Assembly (NCBI GenBank): GCA_910587715.1
Contig: CAJUMV010000020.1
Coordinates: 1 to 64,000, forward strand
DNA length: 64,000 bases
Source of the DNA: an uncultured Lachnospiraceae bacterium
GTDB lineage: Bacteria > Bacillota > Clostridia > Lachnospirales > Lachnospiraceae
Reading direction: 5' to 3'
Position numbers and translations under genes: made by a program. How positions within the stretch are numbered: position 1 is the first letter of the stretch; each line of letters begins with the position of its first letter. Under the pieces are notes generated by a model that saw nothing but the letters and a program-made list of their open reading frames with translations, searched no databases and was not told where the DNA came from. Below, piece by piece: positions 49,441 through 58,492 of the stretch.

Positions 49441-52400
49441 ATGCGTGGGAAGAAAGTGTTACATTCGGTTGGATATACCATCCTGTTACTGGTGGTCGTA
49501 TTTCTTTTGTTTCATTCCTATACGAAGCAGAACGAGGACAGGATTGCGCAGCAGAACAAAAATTACGCGGAGGATTCGATGCGCCAGAAGGCAAGACAGG
49601 TATCCGGCGAGCTGAATAACGGGGAGCGCATCATTAACGCCTACGCCTACTTTTTTAACGATTCTCTGGAGGAGGGGACGGTTCCGGCGCAGACGCTCGC
49701 GGAGATGGAGAAAAATTCCGTGTTTGACACCATACGGTTTACGGATGCGGAGGGAATCACGCATCTTTCCGACGGCAGAACCGTCGATTCCGCCGATCGG
49801 GATTATTACGCGAGCGGCATGAAGGGGGAGAACGGCATTTCCGTGATTTCAGACGAGCGCCTTACCGACGAGGAGACCCGGCTTGTCTTTTATGCGCCGG
49901 TGCGGATGAACGGGGAGATTGCCGGTATCATTCGCGGCTCCTATGTGGCGGAGCTGTATTTGAAGGAAATTCTCCAGACTACTTATTTCGGGGAGCCTTC
50001 CACTATCTGGCTGTGTCAGCCTGACGGCAGCGTGATTGCCAGTTCCGACGATCAGACTTACGAGGAAGGGCATCTGCTGGATCATCTGCAGAGCGCCGGT
50101 TTGATTGACAGCGAGACGGCGCAGCTTGCTAAAGGCGTATTCGAAAACGGCGGTGAGGGAGCCTTTATCTGCAAGGAGAACAGCCTGACGGACAATATCT
50201 GCGTGTCCTATCTTCCTGATAGGGACTGCGTTATGGTGCAGCTCTTTCCGCCTAATGTGACCCAGAGAATGATAAGGGGGGCGAATACGGCGGGTGTCCG
50301 GCTGGAGATTGCCCTGATTGTCCTCTTTGTAATTTATTTCACATTTGCCTTAGTGCGGGCGGCGAAGCAGAGAAAGGCGCTGGAGACGGAAAACCACCAG
50401 ATTAGTTATGTACTGAACGGACTGAACACGCTCTTCTCGTCCAGCTATCTGACGGTGGATTTGGAGACCGGCGTCTACACCTACACCGCAGGGGTGAAAC
50501 TTTTAGACAATGAGATGACAAGGGAAGGCAGCTACTCCAATGTTCTGGAAAACCATAGCAGGGAGATTATCGGGGAGGAAGCGCAGGAGAACTTCCGGCA
50601 GACCTTGAAGCCGGAATCCATTATCGCGAATCTGGACGGGCAGAATACTTTTACTCTGGAATGTCATGTGATGCGGGACGGCAAAGAAGCATGGGAGCAG
50701 CTCATTACGGTCTGTCTGGAGCGCCGGGAGGGGAAGGCGAGCAAGATTCTGTATGTCCGCCAGAATATTACGGAGATGAAGCAGCGGGAACTGCGCAGAA
50801 AAGAGGAGCTTTCGGTGATGAACCGCAAGGAGCGGCAGTATCAGATTGCGATTACCTCGAACGCGTTCAGTACCTTTGAACTGAATCTTTCCAAGGATTT
50901 GATTGAGCAGGATGTGATTAGCACAAGGAGCGGTCAGAAGCTTTCCCTTCTTGACAAGGTCGGTCTGCAGGCACCCTGCAGCGCGTCGGTATGCTTTGAA
51001 AAATGGAAGGAGTTTGTGCTTCCGGAGTCTATGGAGGACTACGCAAACGTTGTGGACGTTGATTATCTGAAGGGCTGCTTTGAGCAGGGAGAAGCGGAAG
51101 TGGACGTGGATTACTGGAGCAGGACGGAGGATGAGGAAGGGCGGATGTGCGTGCGCCAGTCCTTCCTTATGACGAGGGATGACATGACGGATGAGCTGAT
51201 TGCCATGGTGGTCTCCAAGGATGTTACGGATCAGGTGATCAAACAGAAGGAGCAGACGGAGGCGCTGCAGGATGCCCTGATGCATGCAAGGCAGGCGAAT
51301 GAGGCAAAGACGACGTTCCTCTCTAACATGAGCCATGATATCCGCACGCCGATGAATGCGATTATCGGGTTTGCCACGATTGCGGCAAGCCGTATTGACA
51401 ATAGGGATCAGGTGAGGGAGTGCCTGCAGAAGGTGCTGTCTTCCAGCAACCATCTGCTCAGCCTGATTAACGATATTCTGGATATGAGCCGTATCGAGAG
51501 CGGCAAGATGCAGATTCATGAGCAGGAGTGCAATATTTCCGAGCTGATGCACAATCTGGTCAATATCATCCAGCCGCAGGTAAAGGCGAAACAGCTTGAG
51601 CTCTTTATTGATACCTTCGAGGTCGTGAACGAGGATGTGATTACCGACCCGTTAAAGCTCAACCAGATTTTTATCAACCTGATGAGCAATGCGGTGAAGT
51701 ATACGCCGGCGGGCGGTATGATTACCTTCCGGATTATGCAGCACACCACATTTAAGCACGGGTACGGGGACTATGTGTTTATTATCAAAGACAACGGCAT
51801 CGGCATGTCGGAAGAGTTTGTGAAGCATGTGTTCGAGCCTTTTGAGCGGGAGTCCACCACGACGAGAAGCGGTATTCAGGGTACGGGGCTCGGTATGGCA
51901 ATTACCAAGAATATTGTGGAGATGATGAACGGTACGGTGACGGTGGAGAGCGAGGTAGGCAAGGGCAGCACCTTTACCGTGAATCTGACTTTGAAGCTGC
52001 AGGATGTGGAGAAGAACGCGGCGCAGATCAAGGAACTGGAGGGACTGCGTGCGCTGGTGGTGGATGACGATTTCAATGTCTGCGACAGCGTGAGCAAGAT
52101 GTTAAAGACCATTGGTATGCGTTCGGAGTGGACCACCTCCGGCAGAGAGGCTGTGTACCGCGCCAAGGTGGCACGGGATGACGGGGATTCCTACCACACT
52201 TACATTATCGACTGGCAGATGCCGGAGACGAGCGGTATTGAGACGGCGAGAAAGATTCGGAGTGTAGTCGGCGAGGAGTCGCCTATCATCATTCTGACAG
52301 CGTATGACTGGTCGGATATCGAGGAGGAAGCAAAGGAAGCAGGCGTCACGGCATTCTGTGCGAAACCGCTGTTTATGTCCGATTTGAAGTCCGCGCTTCT

Positions 52401-52848
52401 CTCGGCAAACACGATGGATATCAAGGACGAGGCAACGGCCGCCGCATGGCAGAAGATTGATTTCAGCGGCAAGCGGGTGCTTCTCGTGGAAGATATCGAA
52501 ATGAACCGTGAGATTGCGGAGGTGATTCTGACGGAGAGCGGCTTCGAGGTGGAGTCCGCACCGGATGGCACGGATGCGGTGGATATGGTGAAGCGCTCGG
52601 AGGAATATTATTACGATGTCGTGCTGATGGATGTGCAGATGCCGATTATGAACGGCTACGAGGCGACGCGGACCATCCGTTCCCTGCCGAGAAAGGATGT
52701 CAGGACGCTGCCGATTATCGCTATGACGGCGAACGCGTTGGAGGAAGATAAAGCGGCGGCGTTAAAGAGCGGCATGAACGACCACATTGCGAAGCCCCTT
52801 GACATTGAACTGTTTATGGAGGTATTAAGCAAGCATTTGAATAAATAA
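49441..52848 (+). CDS. dCache hybrid histidine kinase with two receivers
   Basis: 1135 residues from ATG 49441, after AGAGAGGA. Helix 1 (VGYTILLLVVVFLLFHSY), a dCache-like periplasmic sensor (about 40-280), helix 2 (LEIALIVLFVIYFTFALVRA), two PAS-like segments, HisKA NMSHDIRTPMNAIIGFATIA, HATPase (NAVKYTPAGG, DNGIGMSEEFVKHVFEPFER, GTGLGMAITKNIVEMMNG), receiver 1 (VVDDDFNVCDSV, IIDWQMPETSG) and receiver 2 (LLVEDIEMNREI, LMDVQMPIMNGYEAT, AKPLDIELFM). Starts 50 bases after the previous hybrid kinase and is likely co-transcribed. Confidence 0.94.
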   Translation: MRGKKVLHSVGYTILLLVVVFLLFHSYTKQNEDRIAQQNKNYAEDSMRQKARQVSGELNNGERIINAYAYFFNDSLEEGTVPAQTLAEMEKNSVFDTIRFTDAEGITHLSDGRTVDSADRDYYASGMKGENGISVISDERLTDEETRLVFYAPVRMNGEIAGIIRGSYVAELYLKEILQTTYFGEPSTIWLCQPDGSVIASSDDQTYEEGHLLDHLQSAGLIDSETAQLAKGVFENGGEGAFICKENSLTDNICVSYLPDRDCVMVQLFPPNVTQRMIRGANTAGVRLEIALIVLFVIYFTFALVRAAKQRKALETENHQISYVLNGLNTLFSSSYLTVDLETGVYTYTAGVKLLDNEMTREGSYSNVLENHSREIIGEEAQENFRQTLKPESIIANLDGQNTFTLECHVMRDGKEAWEQLITVCLERREGKASKILYVRQNITEMKQRELRRKEELSVMNRKERQYQIAITSNAFSTFELNLSKDLIEQDVISTRSGQKLSLLDKVGLQAPCSASVCFEKWKEFVLPESMEDYANVVDVDYLKGCFEQGEAEVDVDYWSRTEDEEGRMCVRQSFLMTRDDMTDELIAMVVSKDVTDQVIKQKEQTEALQDALMHARQANEAKTTFLSNMSHDIRTPMNAIIGFATIAASRIDNRDQVRECLQKVLSSSNHLLSLINDILDMSRIESGKMQIHEQECNISELMHNLVNIIQPQVKAKQLELFIDTFEVVNEDVITDPLKLNQIFINLMSNAVKYTPAGGMITFRIMQHTTFKHGYGDYVFIIKDNGIGMSEEFVKHVFEPFERESTTTRSGIQGTGLGMAITKNIVEMMNGTVTVESEVGKGSTFTVNLTLKLQDVEKNAAQIKELEGLRALVVDDDFNVCDSVSKMLKTIGMRSEWTTSGREAVYRAKVARDDGDSYHTYIIDWQMPETSGIETARKIRSVVGEESPIIILTAYDWSDIEEEAKEAGVTAFCAKPLFMSDLKSALLSANTMDIKDEATAAAWQKIDFSGKRVLLVEDIEMNREIAEVILTESGFEVESAPDGTDAVDMVKRSEEYYYDVVLMDVQMPIMNGYEATRTIRSLPRKDVRTLPIIAMTANALEEDKAAALKSGMNDHIAKPLDIELFMEVLSKHLNK

Positions 52849-52878
52849 CCTAAGAATAGTGTTATGTAAACTAAAATC

Positions 52879-52920
52879 GACAATCTGTACCGAAAAAGTG
52901 ACAATCTATACCAGAAAACG
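52879..52920. promoter_or_regulatory. Two 21-bp direct repeats before the chemotaxis receptor gene
   Basis: GACAATCTGTACCGAAAA (from 52879) and GACAATCTATACCAGAAAA (from 52900) repeat with a 21-bp period, about 65 bases before the start codon. This could be a dimer-of-dimers operator. A GTTATGTAAACTAA motif immediately precedes (52861). Confidence 0.55.
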
Positions 52921-52985
52921 GAAAAAGGAGAAATTTTGTCGTAAAATGGTCTTTGGAAAATTGACTGAAGAGAGGTGCATCAAAA

Positions 52986-54986
52986 ATGACAAAGACGATG
53001 AAGGGCAGATTGACGATTAGCGTAATCTGTATTGTGGCGGCAAGCATCCTGCTGACCACGCTGGGGATTGTTCTGATTGCCGGGCAGCGTATGATGGCGG
53101 AGCAGAAGGATATCTTACAGCTCTATGCGGATAAGTACGCGGAGGAGATCAATACCTGGATTGAAAATGAAAAGATGCTGGCGGCAGGAACGGCGGACAG
53201 CATCGAGGCGGCGGGCAGTCTGGATACGGCGTTTCTGCAGTCGGTGGTGGATGTGCATGCGGCGGGAAGGAACGAGCTTCTGAATCTGTACTGCGGCACG
53301 AAAGACAGCGCGTTTATCCAGTCCAACAGGGAGGCGGCAATCCCGGAAGGCTATGACCCGGTACAGCGCGGCTGGTACCAGCAGGCGGACGCGGCAGGGG
53401 AGACCATTGTGACAGACCCTTACTGGGATGTGATTACAGGGCAGATGTGTACGACCATTGCGTCGCCGGTATACATAGATGGTTCGCTTGCGGCGGTGAT
53501 TGGTCTGGATGTGACGCTCGGCACGGTGACCGACTTGACGGGGAGCATCAATTACGCGGAGGGCGCATACGGTTTCCTGTCGGACAGCAGCGGACAGTAT
53601 GTGGCGCACAAAAACAAGGAGTATGAGCCTTCGGAAGATGCGGCGGTGGCGGTGATGGATATTATGCCCGCCTTACAGGGATTGATTGAGGGAAATGAGA
53701 AGACTATCATCAAGACAGTGGATTATGACGGTACGGCGTGTTATTTCGCAGCGGCACGGATTTCCGGCAGCAACTGGAGGCTGGGCGTGGTTTGTCCTAC
53801 ATCCCATGTGTGGAGCTCGCTTGTGGCGATGGTTTTGGTAGCTGTGGTGACGGCGCTTGTGATTATTGTGCTGGTGGCGGTGTTTATGGCGGGATTGATC
53901 GGCAGGACGCTTGCGCCCGTAAAGATGCTCAAGCAGTTTGCCTCTGGTGATTTTTCGGAGAATCCGGTGGTGGATCAGGGGATTCCTGCGCAGTATAAGA
54001 ACGAGACGGAGCAGATTCAGAAGGCGACGGTCGAGGTGAAGCAGCAGATACGAAGCATTATTTTAAATACCAAGGACGAGGCGGCGAGCATCAGCGATAT
54101 AGCGGAAGGGACCTCCGATAAGATGCATGTGCTAAGCGGAGATATCTCCTTTATCGCGGAGACGGCGGGGCAGGTGATGAGACAGACCGAGGAGGCGAAG
54201 TCGCTGGCAGAGCAGATTAAGTGCACCGGGGAAGAGCTTGGCAGAGCCATCGAGAATGTGGCGGCGAAGGCGGGAGAAGCGGCGGATCAGTCCGGGGATA
54301 TCATGGAGCGCGCCGGCAGACAGCATGAGGAGTCAAAGAAAGCGGCGGACGACGCGGTGGCGCTCTGCGGCGCTACGATGGAAGAGCTTGGCGACGCGAT
54401 AAAGGGCAGCCAGAAAGTGAAGGAGATTGACACGCTGACGGAAGAGATTCTCTCCATCAGCTCCCGGACGAACCTGTTGGCGTTAAATGCGTCCATAGAG
54501 GCGTCGAGGGCAGGGGAAGCCGGGCGCGGCTTTGCTGTGGTGGCGGATGAGATCAGGGAGCTTGCCGACCATTCCAAGAACGCGGTGGACCAGATACGAA
54601 AGGTGACGGAGGATGTGGTGCAGAGCGTGGCGTTTCTCTCAGAGAGCGCGGAAAAGCTGCTCGCCTTTATGAATGAGAAGGTGATGAAGGATTATCAGGG
54701 CATGACGGAGCTGGCGGGTATGTATGAGCAGGATGCGGCTTTTTACAGCGGGATATCCGGCGAGCTGGGCGCTTCTTCCCAGGAGATGAGCGCAAGTATG
54801 GCGGGCATCAGCGAGTCCCTTGCGGCGATCAACGAGCTGGTGGGCGAGATTGCGGTATTTATGCAGAAGATGGAAGAGTCCGCAGTGACCTCCAATGAAA
54901 GCTCCCAAGCGGTGCTTTCCCAGATGAAGGAACTGTCGGGCTTAAGCGAGGAATTGAAGGAGACGGTGGCGTCGTTTAAGGTGTGA
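52986..54986 (+). CDS. Methyl-accepting chemotaxis protein
   Basis: 666 residues. Helix 1 (ISVICIVAASILLTTLGIVL), a dCache domain with GYDPVQRGWYQQADAAGETI and TDPYWDVITGQMCTTIASPV, typical of amino-acid or organic acid binding, helix 2 (VAMVLVAVVTALVIIVLVAV), HAMP, and a signalling hairpin with SISSRTNLLALNASIEASRA, GEAGRGFAVVADEIRELAD. The tip departs from the usual QTNLLALNAAIEAARAG only slightly. No other chemotaxis or flagellar gene is in the window. Confidence 0.94.
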   Translation: MTKTMKGRLTISVICIVAASILLTTLGIVLIAGQRMMAEQKDILQLYADKYAEEINTWIENEKMLAAGTADSIEAAGSLDTAFLQSVVDVHAAGRNELLNLYCGTKDSAFIQSNREAAIPEGYDPVQRGWYQQADAAGETIVTDPYWDVITGQMCTTIASPVYIDGSLAAVIGLDVTLGTVTDLTGSINYAEGAYGFLSDSSGQYVAHKNKEYEPSEDAAVAVMDIMPALQGLIEGNEKTIIKTVDYDGTACYFAAARISGSNWRLGVVCPTSHVWSSLVAMVLVAVVTALVIIVLVAVFMAGLIGRTLAPVKMLKQFASGDFSENPVVDQGIPAQYKNETEQIQKATVEVKQQIRSIILNTKDEAASISDIAEGTSDKMHVLSGDISFIAETAGQVMRQTEEAKSLAEQIKCTGEELGRAIENVAAKAGEAADQSGDIMERAGRQHEESKKAADDAVALCGATMEELGDAIKGSQKVKEIDTLTEEILSISSRTNLLALNASIEASRAGEAGRGFAVVADEIRELADHSKNAVDQIRKVTEDVVQSVAFLSESAEKLLAFMNEKVMKDYQGMTELAGMYEQDAAFYSGISGELGASSQEMSASMAGISESLAAINELVGEIAVFMQKMEESAVTSNESSQAVLSQMKELSGLSEELKETVASFKV

Positions 54987-55029
54987 TGGGTATTGCCAAA
55001 AAATGAAAATTTTTTAAAAAGTGGGAATA

Positions 55030-55065
55030 GATGAGATGCCCCTCTTAGGGGAGGGGTATCTCATC
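55030..55065. terminator. Strong hairpin between convergent genes
   Basis: GATGAGATGCCCCTC (55030-55044) pairs with GAGGGGTATCTCATC (55051-55065), 15 bp with one G-T pair and a 6-base loop. The T tails on either side are weak (a T run lies 9-10 bases beyond on the minus strand). The loop contains the stop codon of the DUF4179-like gene. Confidence 0.75.
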
Positions 55066-56079
55066 ATTCCTATCAGGTCCGAGCAGGAGGGCGTTGACCT
55101 TGTCAACGTCGATGACATTGGTAAACTTTGCCGTCTTGGTATAGAGCCCTTCCCCACAGCTTACCTGTAGTTCCGGGTAACCCTCTTCCGCTATCACAGT
55201 GCCGTCCTGATACTTAATACCGGTAATGCAGAGAGAAGAGAGGCTGTCCGTTTGATCCAGATTTACGCCTTCCCATTGTTCCAGCTGCCTGGCATCTTCT
55301 TCATCGATGGAAAGTTTCACGCTGATGGGCGTAAGCTCCACGCTCTTTACCGTAACAGGGCGTCCGGCAATCTGATATTTCCGGTTAAGGTCAAAGCGGA
55401 CAGGTTCTATGGGGTGCAGATCGAGTACAAATTCCCAATTTCCCTTAAGAACGGGTTCTCCGTCCATAGCCTTTGCGCCCGGTGCATTCAGGGATGTAAA
55501 TTGTATTTTCATATGCAGGTCTTCCGATTGGGGCTGTGTTTTGATTCCTGTTATTTCAAAGTATCTGCTGTTTGAGACGGTCTGGGATTCTTCATCTACA
55601 AAGTGCCAGCCAAGAGCGCCAAAGGGGCTTTCGCCGTCCTGAAAATCAAACAGGAAGCTCATGCTGTGATCTTGGGTAATCTGTATGGATTCGTCCTTTG
55701 CCGTAATTTTAAATAGCGCATAAAAACAGTTATTGTCCTGTATGGTCTGAACAGCCTCTATGGTGAGTCCGGCATCTGTCACCGTCTGGCTGGCATCCTG
55801 TGTGATCTGTTCGGTTACCAGTTTGTTTTGCTGCACTTCATCCGCCACAAACACTTCCGCGGCTCTGCGGTTCCATTTGAAAATCTCCGCCGCGCTGACG
55901 GTTGTTCCCAGTATGGCGACTGCCGCCGCGATCAAAATGATGGTTTTTCTTTTCCTCATGCGTTTCACCCTTTTGCCCTTTCTTTCATCCAGTCCGGCAA
56001 GGGTACTTAATACAGTCTGATGCACATAATCCGGCACTTCGGGAAATGCCCGGTTCCATTTTTCATTCTTCATATCCAT
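55045..56079 (-). CDS. DUF4179-type anti-sigma-like membrane protein
   Basis: 344 residues. The short cytoplasmic N-terminal segment has DYVHQTVLSTLAGLD, one membrane helix (TIILIAAAVAILGTTVSAAE) and an extracellular domain. The sequence after the helix (IFKWNRRAAEVFVADE, LTIEAVQTIQDNNCFYALFK) is the DUF4179 pattern seen in partners of ECF sigma factors in Clostridia. It overlaps the sigma gene by 17 bases and should restrain it until an envelope signal is sensed. Confidence 0.88.
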   Translation of the reverse strand: MDMKNEKWNRAFPEVPDYVHQTVLSTLAGLDERKGKRVKRMRKRKTIILIAAAVAILGTTVSAAEIFKWNRRAAEVFVADEVQQNKLVTEQITQDASQTVTDAGLTIEAVQTIQDNNCFYALFKITAKDESIQITQDHSMSFLFDFQDGESPFGALGWHFVDEESQTVSNSRYFEITGIKTQPQSEDLHMKIQFTSLNAPGAKAMDGEPVLKGNWEFVLDLHPIEPVRFDLNRKYQIAGRPVTVKSVELTPISVKLSIDEEDARQLEQWEGVNLDQTDSLSSLCITGIKYQDGTVIAEEGYPELQVSCGEGLYTKTAKFTNVIDVDKVNALLLGPDRNDEIPLP

Positions 56080-56545
56080 ATTCTCCCGTTAACTTTTCCT
56101 TTAAAAGTTTTCTGCTCCGATACAGCCTTGTTTTTACCGTACTTTGCGACAGCTTTAAAATCCGGCAGATATCCCTGACTGAAAATCCTTCCACGTAGAA
56201 CAACACAAGAGGTATTCTGTATGTATCCGCCAGTTCCATGACTGCTTCGTACACTTCCGGATAGTCTTCCTGCTGCTCCTGTTCCTGCTTTTCGAAATAC
56301 TCATCATAGGGAACCGATATTTTCCGGGAACGAAGAATACGGTTGCACTCATTAATCAGTATTCGGGTAAGCCAGGTTTTGAAATATTTTTCATTCCGCA
56401 AAGTATATAATTTCTCATAAGCATGTAAGACTGCATTCTGCATCGCATCCGCACAGTCCTCGTCGTTTCTTAAAATGGACTTTGCAATGTGATACAAGCT
56501 TTTTTCAGCATTAAGTACCTGTGTCGTAAACTGGTTTTTGTTCAT
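56063..56545 (-). CDS. ECF-type RNA polymerase sigma factor
   Basis: 160 residues. Sigma region 2 (LYHIAKSILRNDEDCADAMQ, NAVLHAYEKLYTLR, YFKTWLTRILINECNRILRS) and region 4 (LADTYRIPLVLFYVEGFSV, DICRILKLSQSTVKTRLYRS, RKLLKEKL). It pairs with the downstream DUF4179-like membrane protein. The promoter region holds a 16-bp palindrome between -35 and -10. Confidence 0.95.
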   Translation of the reverse strand: MNKNQFTTQVLNAEKSLYHIAKSILRNDEDCADAMQNAVLHAYEKLYTLRNEKYFKTWLTRILINECNRILRSRKISVPYDEYFEKQEQEQQEDYPEVYEAVMELADTYRIPLVLFYVEGFSVRDICRILKLSQSTVKTRLYRSRKLLKEKLTGEYGYEE

Positions 56546-56567
56546 TGTTTCAAGTTCCTTATCGTTG

Positions 56568-56595
56568 AATTATGAAACGGCCATTTCATTTTACA
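56568..56595 (-). promoter_or_regulatory. Promoter with internal palindrome before the sigma gene
   Basis: On the minus strand -35 TTGTAA (56595-56590), a 16-bp spacer, -10 CATAAT (56573-56568). TGAAACGGCCATTTCA (56572-56587) is a palindrome with one imperfect pair that fills the spacer and touches the -10 box. It may be a repressor operator; the binding protein is unknown. Confidence 0.5.
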
Positions 56596-56709
56596 ATAGT
56601 TAGATGCAAAAATGGGCAAAAAGGTCACGGGTATCTGCAAAATAGGGAGAGGCGCAAGAAAAGGCGTGGGGATCTCAAATGTTTCAAAAAGTGGGAATAG
56701 AGGAAAGCG

Positions 56710-57906
56710 ATGCGCCATATTGATAGAAGTTATTATCTGAATCAATTAATTCATTTGTATCAGACCCCGGATATTAAGGTGGTAACAGGAATCCGCAGAA
56801 GCGGGAAATCTGTGTTGATTCAGGATTTTGTCAATTATTTGAAAAGCCTGGAGGAAAATATAAATATTGTAATGATTAATTTACAGGAGCTGGAATACGA
56901 CCGGCTGCTGGAATACCACTCGCTTCATACTTATATTATGGAACATTATGTGGAAGGGATTCCTAATGTGCTGGTAGTGGACGAGATACAGCTATGCGAA
57001 CGATTTGAGCTGGCAATCAACAGCATTTACACGAAACATATTTACGATATCTATATTACCGACTCCAATGCTTTTCTGCTCAGTTCGGATTTGGCAACTT
57101 TGTTTACCGGAAGAACCATGGAAGTAAAAGTATACCCGTTTTCTTTTGCGGAATATATGGATTATTTTGGCGAAAGGGAAGAGTTTGACAGGGCGTTTGA
57201 CGAGTATGTCCGATTTGGCGGTATGCCGGGATCTTACGAGTATGAGGCGGAGCAGAGATATGATTATATTGGCGATGTGTTTCGGACGGTGTTAATCAGA
57301 GATTTGGTTGCTAAATATAAAATCAGGAATCAGGCGGAGCTTCTTAATATCGCGTCTTTTATGATGGACAATATCGGGAATATTTTATCGCCCAACAATA
57401 TATGCAGTACCTTAAATGCAGGCAGCAGCGCTATCACAAGAAAGACTGTTTCCAAATATATTGCTTATCTGAGAAACGCATTTCTGTTTTACGAGGCAAA
57501 AAGGTATGATTTGAAAGGGAAAAAGTATTTAGAGAATTCCAGTAAATTTTATTTGTGTGATCCAAGCTTCAGGTATGCGGTCAATGGAACAAGAAATATG
57601 GATTTTAGAAGAGTCTATGAGAATATTGTTTATCTGGAACTGCTTAGAAGAGGCTATGAGGTATATGTCGGAAAACTGTACAGAAAAGAAATTGATTTTG
57701 TGGCAAAAAAGCGGGATGAACTCATTTATATTCAGGTGAGTGATAATATTTTGGAACAAAAGACCTTTGAGAGAGAATATGCGCCGCTTTTGGCGATTGG
57801 AGACGCGTATCCGAAGGTCATCATTGCAAGGACGAGGCATGAGACTTATCAATATGAGGGGATTCGGGTCATGGATCTTGCCAGATGGTGCTGTCATAAG
57901 GATTAA
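56710..57906 (+). CDS. AAA_14 / DUF4143-type ATPase
   Basis: 398 residues. Walker A VTGIRRSGKSVLIQDF (about 25-36), Walker B VLVVDEIQLCERF (about 92-98), a sensor ITDSNAFLLSSDLATLFTGR, the loop EVKVYPFSFAEYMDYFG, and a C-terminal DUF4143 domain with RKTVSKYIAYLRNAFLFYE and GYEVYVGKLYRKEIDFVAKK. The last segment (EIDFVA and later YIQVSDNI) resembles a nuclease-like E/D-x-K core. These ATPases are widespread, often single, and of unknown role; some have been linked to toxin-antitoxin or archaeal mobile contexts. Confidence 0.88.
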   Translation: MRHIDRSYYLNQLIHLYQTPDIKVVTGIRRSGKSVLIQDFVNYLKSLEENINIVMINLQELEYDRLLEYHSLHTYIMEHYVEGIPNVLVVDEIQLCERFELAINSIYTKHIYDIYITDSNAFLLSSDLATLFTGRTMEVKVYPFSFAEYMDYFGEREEFDRAFDEYVRFGGMPGSYEYEAEQRYDYIGDVFRTVLIRDLVAKYKIRNQAELLNIASFMMDNIGNILSPNNICSTLNAGSSAITRKTVSKYIAYLRNAFLFYEAKRYDLKGKKYLENSSKFYLCDPSFRYAVNGTRNMDFRRVYENIVYLELLRRGYEVYVGKLYRKEIDFVAKKRDELIYIQVSDNILEQKTFEREYAPLLAIGDAYPKVIIARTRHETYQYEGIRVMDLARWCCHKD

Positions 57907-57924
57907 AAAATAATCAGGAATCAG

Positions 57925-57973
57925 AAAAAGGGTCTGCAGGGTGTGAGGTGTTCACAGGTTGCAGGCTCTTTTG
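57925..57973 (+). terminator. Terminator-like hairpin after the AAA_14 gene
   Basis: AAAAAGGGTCTGCA pairs with TGCAGGCTCTTTT with G-T pairs; an inner arm GTG.GA/TTCAC extends it. It ends with TTTT and lies about 20 bases after the stop codon. Confidence 0.7.
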
Positions 57974-57991
57974 CGTGGAGGTAAAGAAAAC

Positions 57992-58035
57992 CTTAAGAAA
58001 GTTTAGAGATATTTTAGAGGAATGCCTGCTAAGAT
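57992..58035 (+). promoter_or_regulatory. Tandem TTTAGA-type boxes and -10 before lipoprotein 1
   Basis: CTTAAGAAAG, TTTAGAGATA and TTTTAGAGGA (57992-58021) form a 10-bp-period direct repeat. TTTAGA at 58013-58018 is followed after 11 bases by -10 TAAGAT (58030-58035). The same geometry occurs at 58514-58536. There is no recognisable -35, which fits activation by an OmpR/PhoB-family regulator. Confidence 0.6.
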
Positions 58036-58100
58036 GAGGAAATGAAAAAACGAGGGTTACATAAATAAAAACAATGGTGACCCGGAAAGGATGCAGCAGG

Positions 58101-58460
58101 ATGAGAACACAAAGGAGAAAAAGGAAAAACTATGTCATAATGGGAGAGTTTTTGCGGCGAATGAAGAAAAAGCAAGAAGAGAAAGAATGTGGCATGAGGA
58201 GGGAAAAGCGGCTGGTGGCAGCCTTTGGGCTGGCGATGATGCTGGGCGTGACGGGGTGCGCAGGGAGCGGTGACACGTCGGGGACGCCACAGGAGAACGT
58301 TTCGGAGGAAACGGGAGAGACGGATGTTTCGGAGAGACGGGCGGAGACAGACGGCGGCGCGGCGGATGTGAGAAACGGGGAAGATGGCGCGGATGCTTTG
58401 GCGACGCAGGATGGCGAGTGGGAAAGAGAGACGCCCGTTCCGGCACAGCAGAAAAAATAA
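58101..58460 (+). CDS. Small acidic lipoprotein
   Basis: 119 residues if started at ATG 58101, which has GGAAAGGA at good spacing; later ATGs (58140, 58161, 58194) are possible and would give a shorter N region. A lipoprotein signal peptide (RLVAAFGLAMMLGVTGC, lipobox VTGC) is followed by an Asp/Glu/Gly/Thr-rich stretch with no recognisable fold, ending EWERETPVPAQQKK. Its role is unknown. The upstream tandem boxes suggest control by a two-component regulator. Confidence 0.6.
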   Translation: MRTQRRKRKNYVIMGEFLRRMKKKQEEKECGMRREKRLVAAFGLAMMLGVTGCAGSGDTSGTPQENVSEETGETDVSERRAETDGGAADVRNGEDGADALATQDGEWERETPVPAQQKK

Positions 58461-58492
58461 TTTAATAATTTATGAAGGCGGCTTCAGAAATA

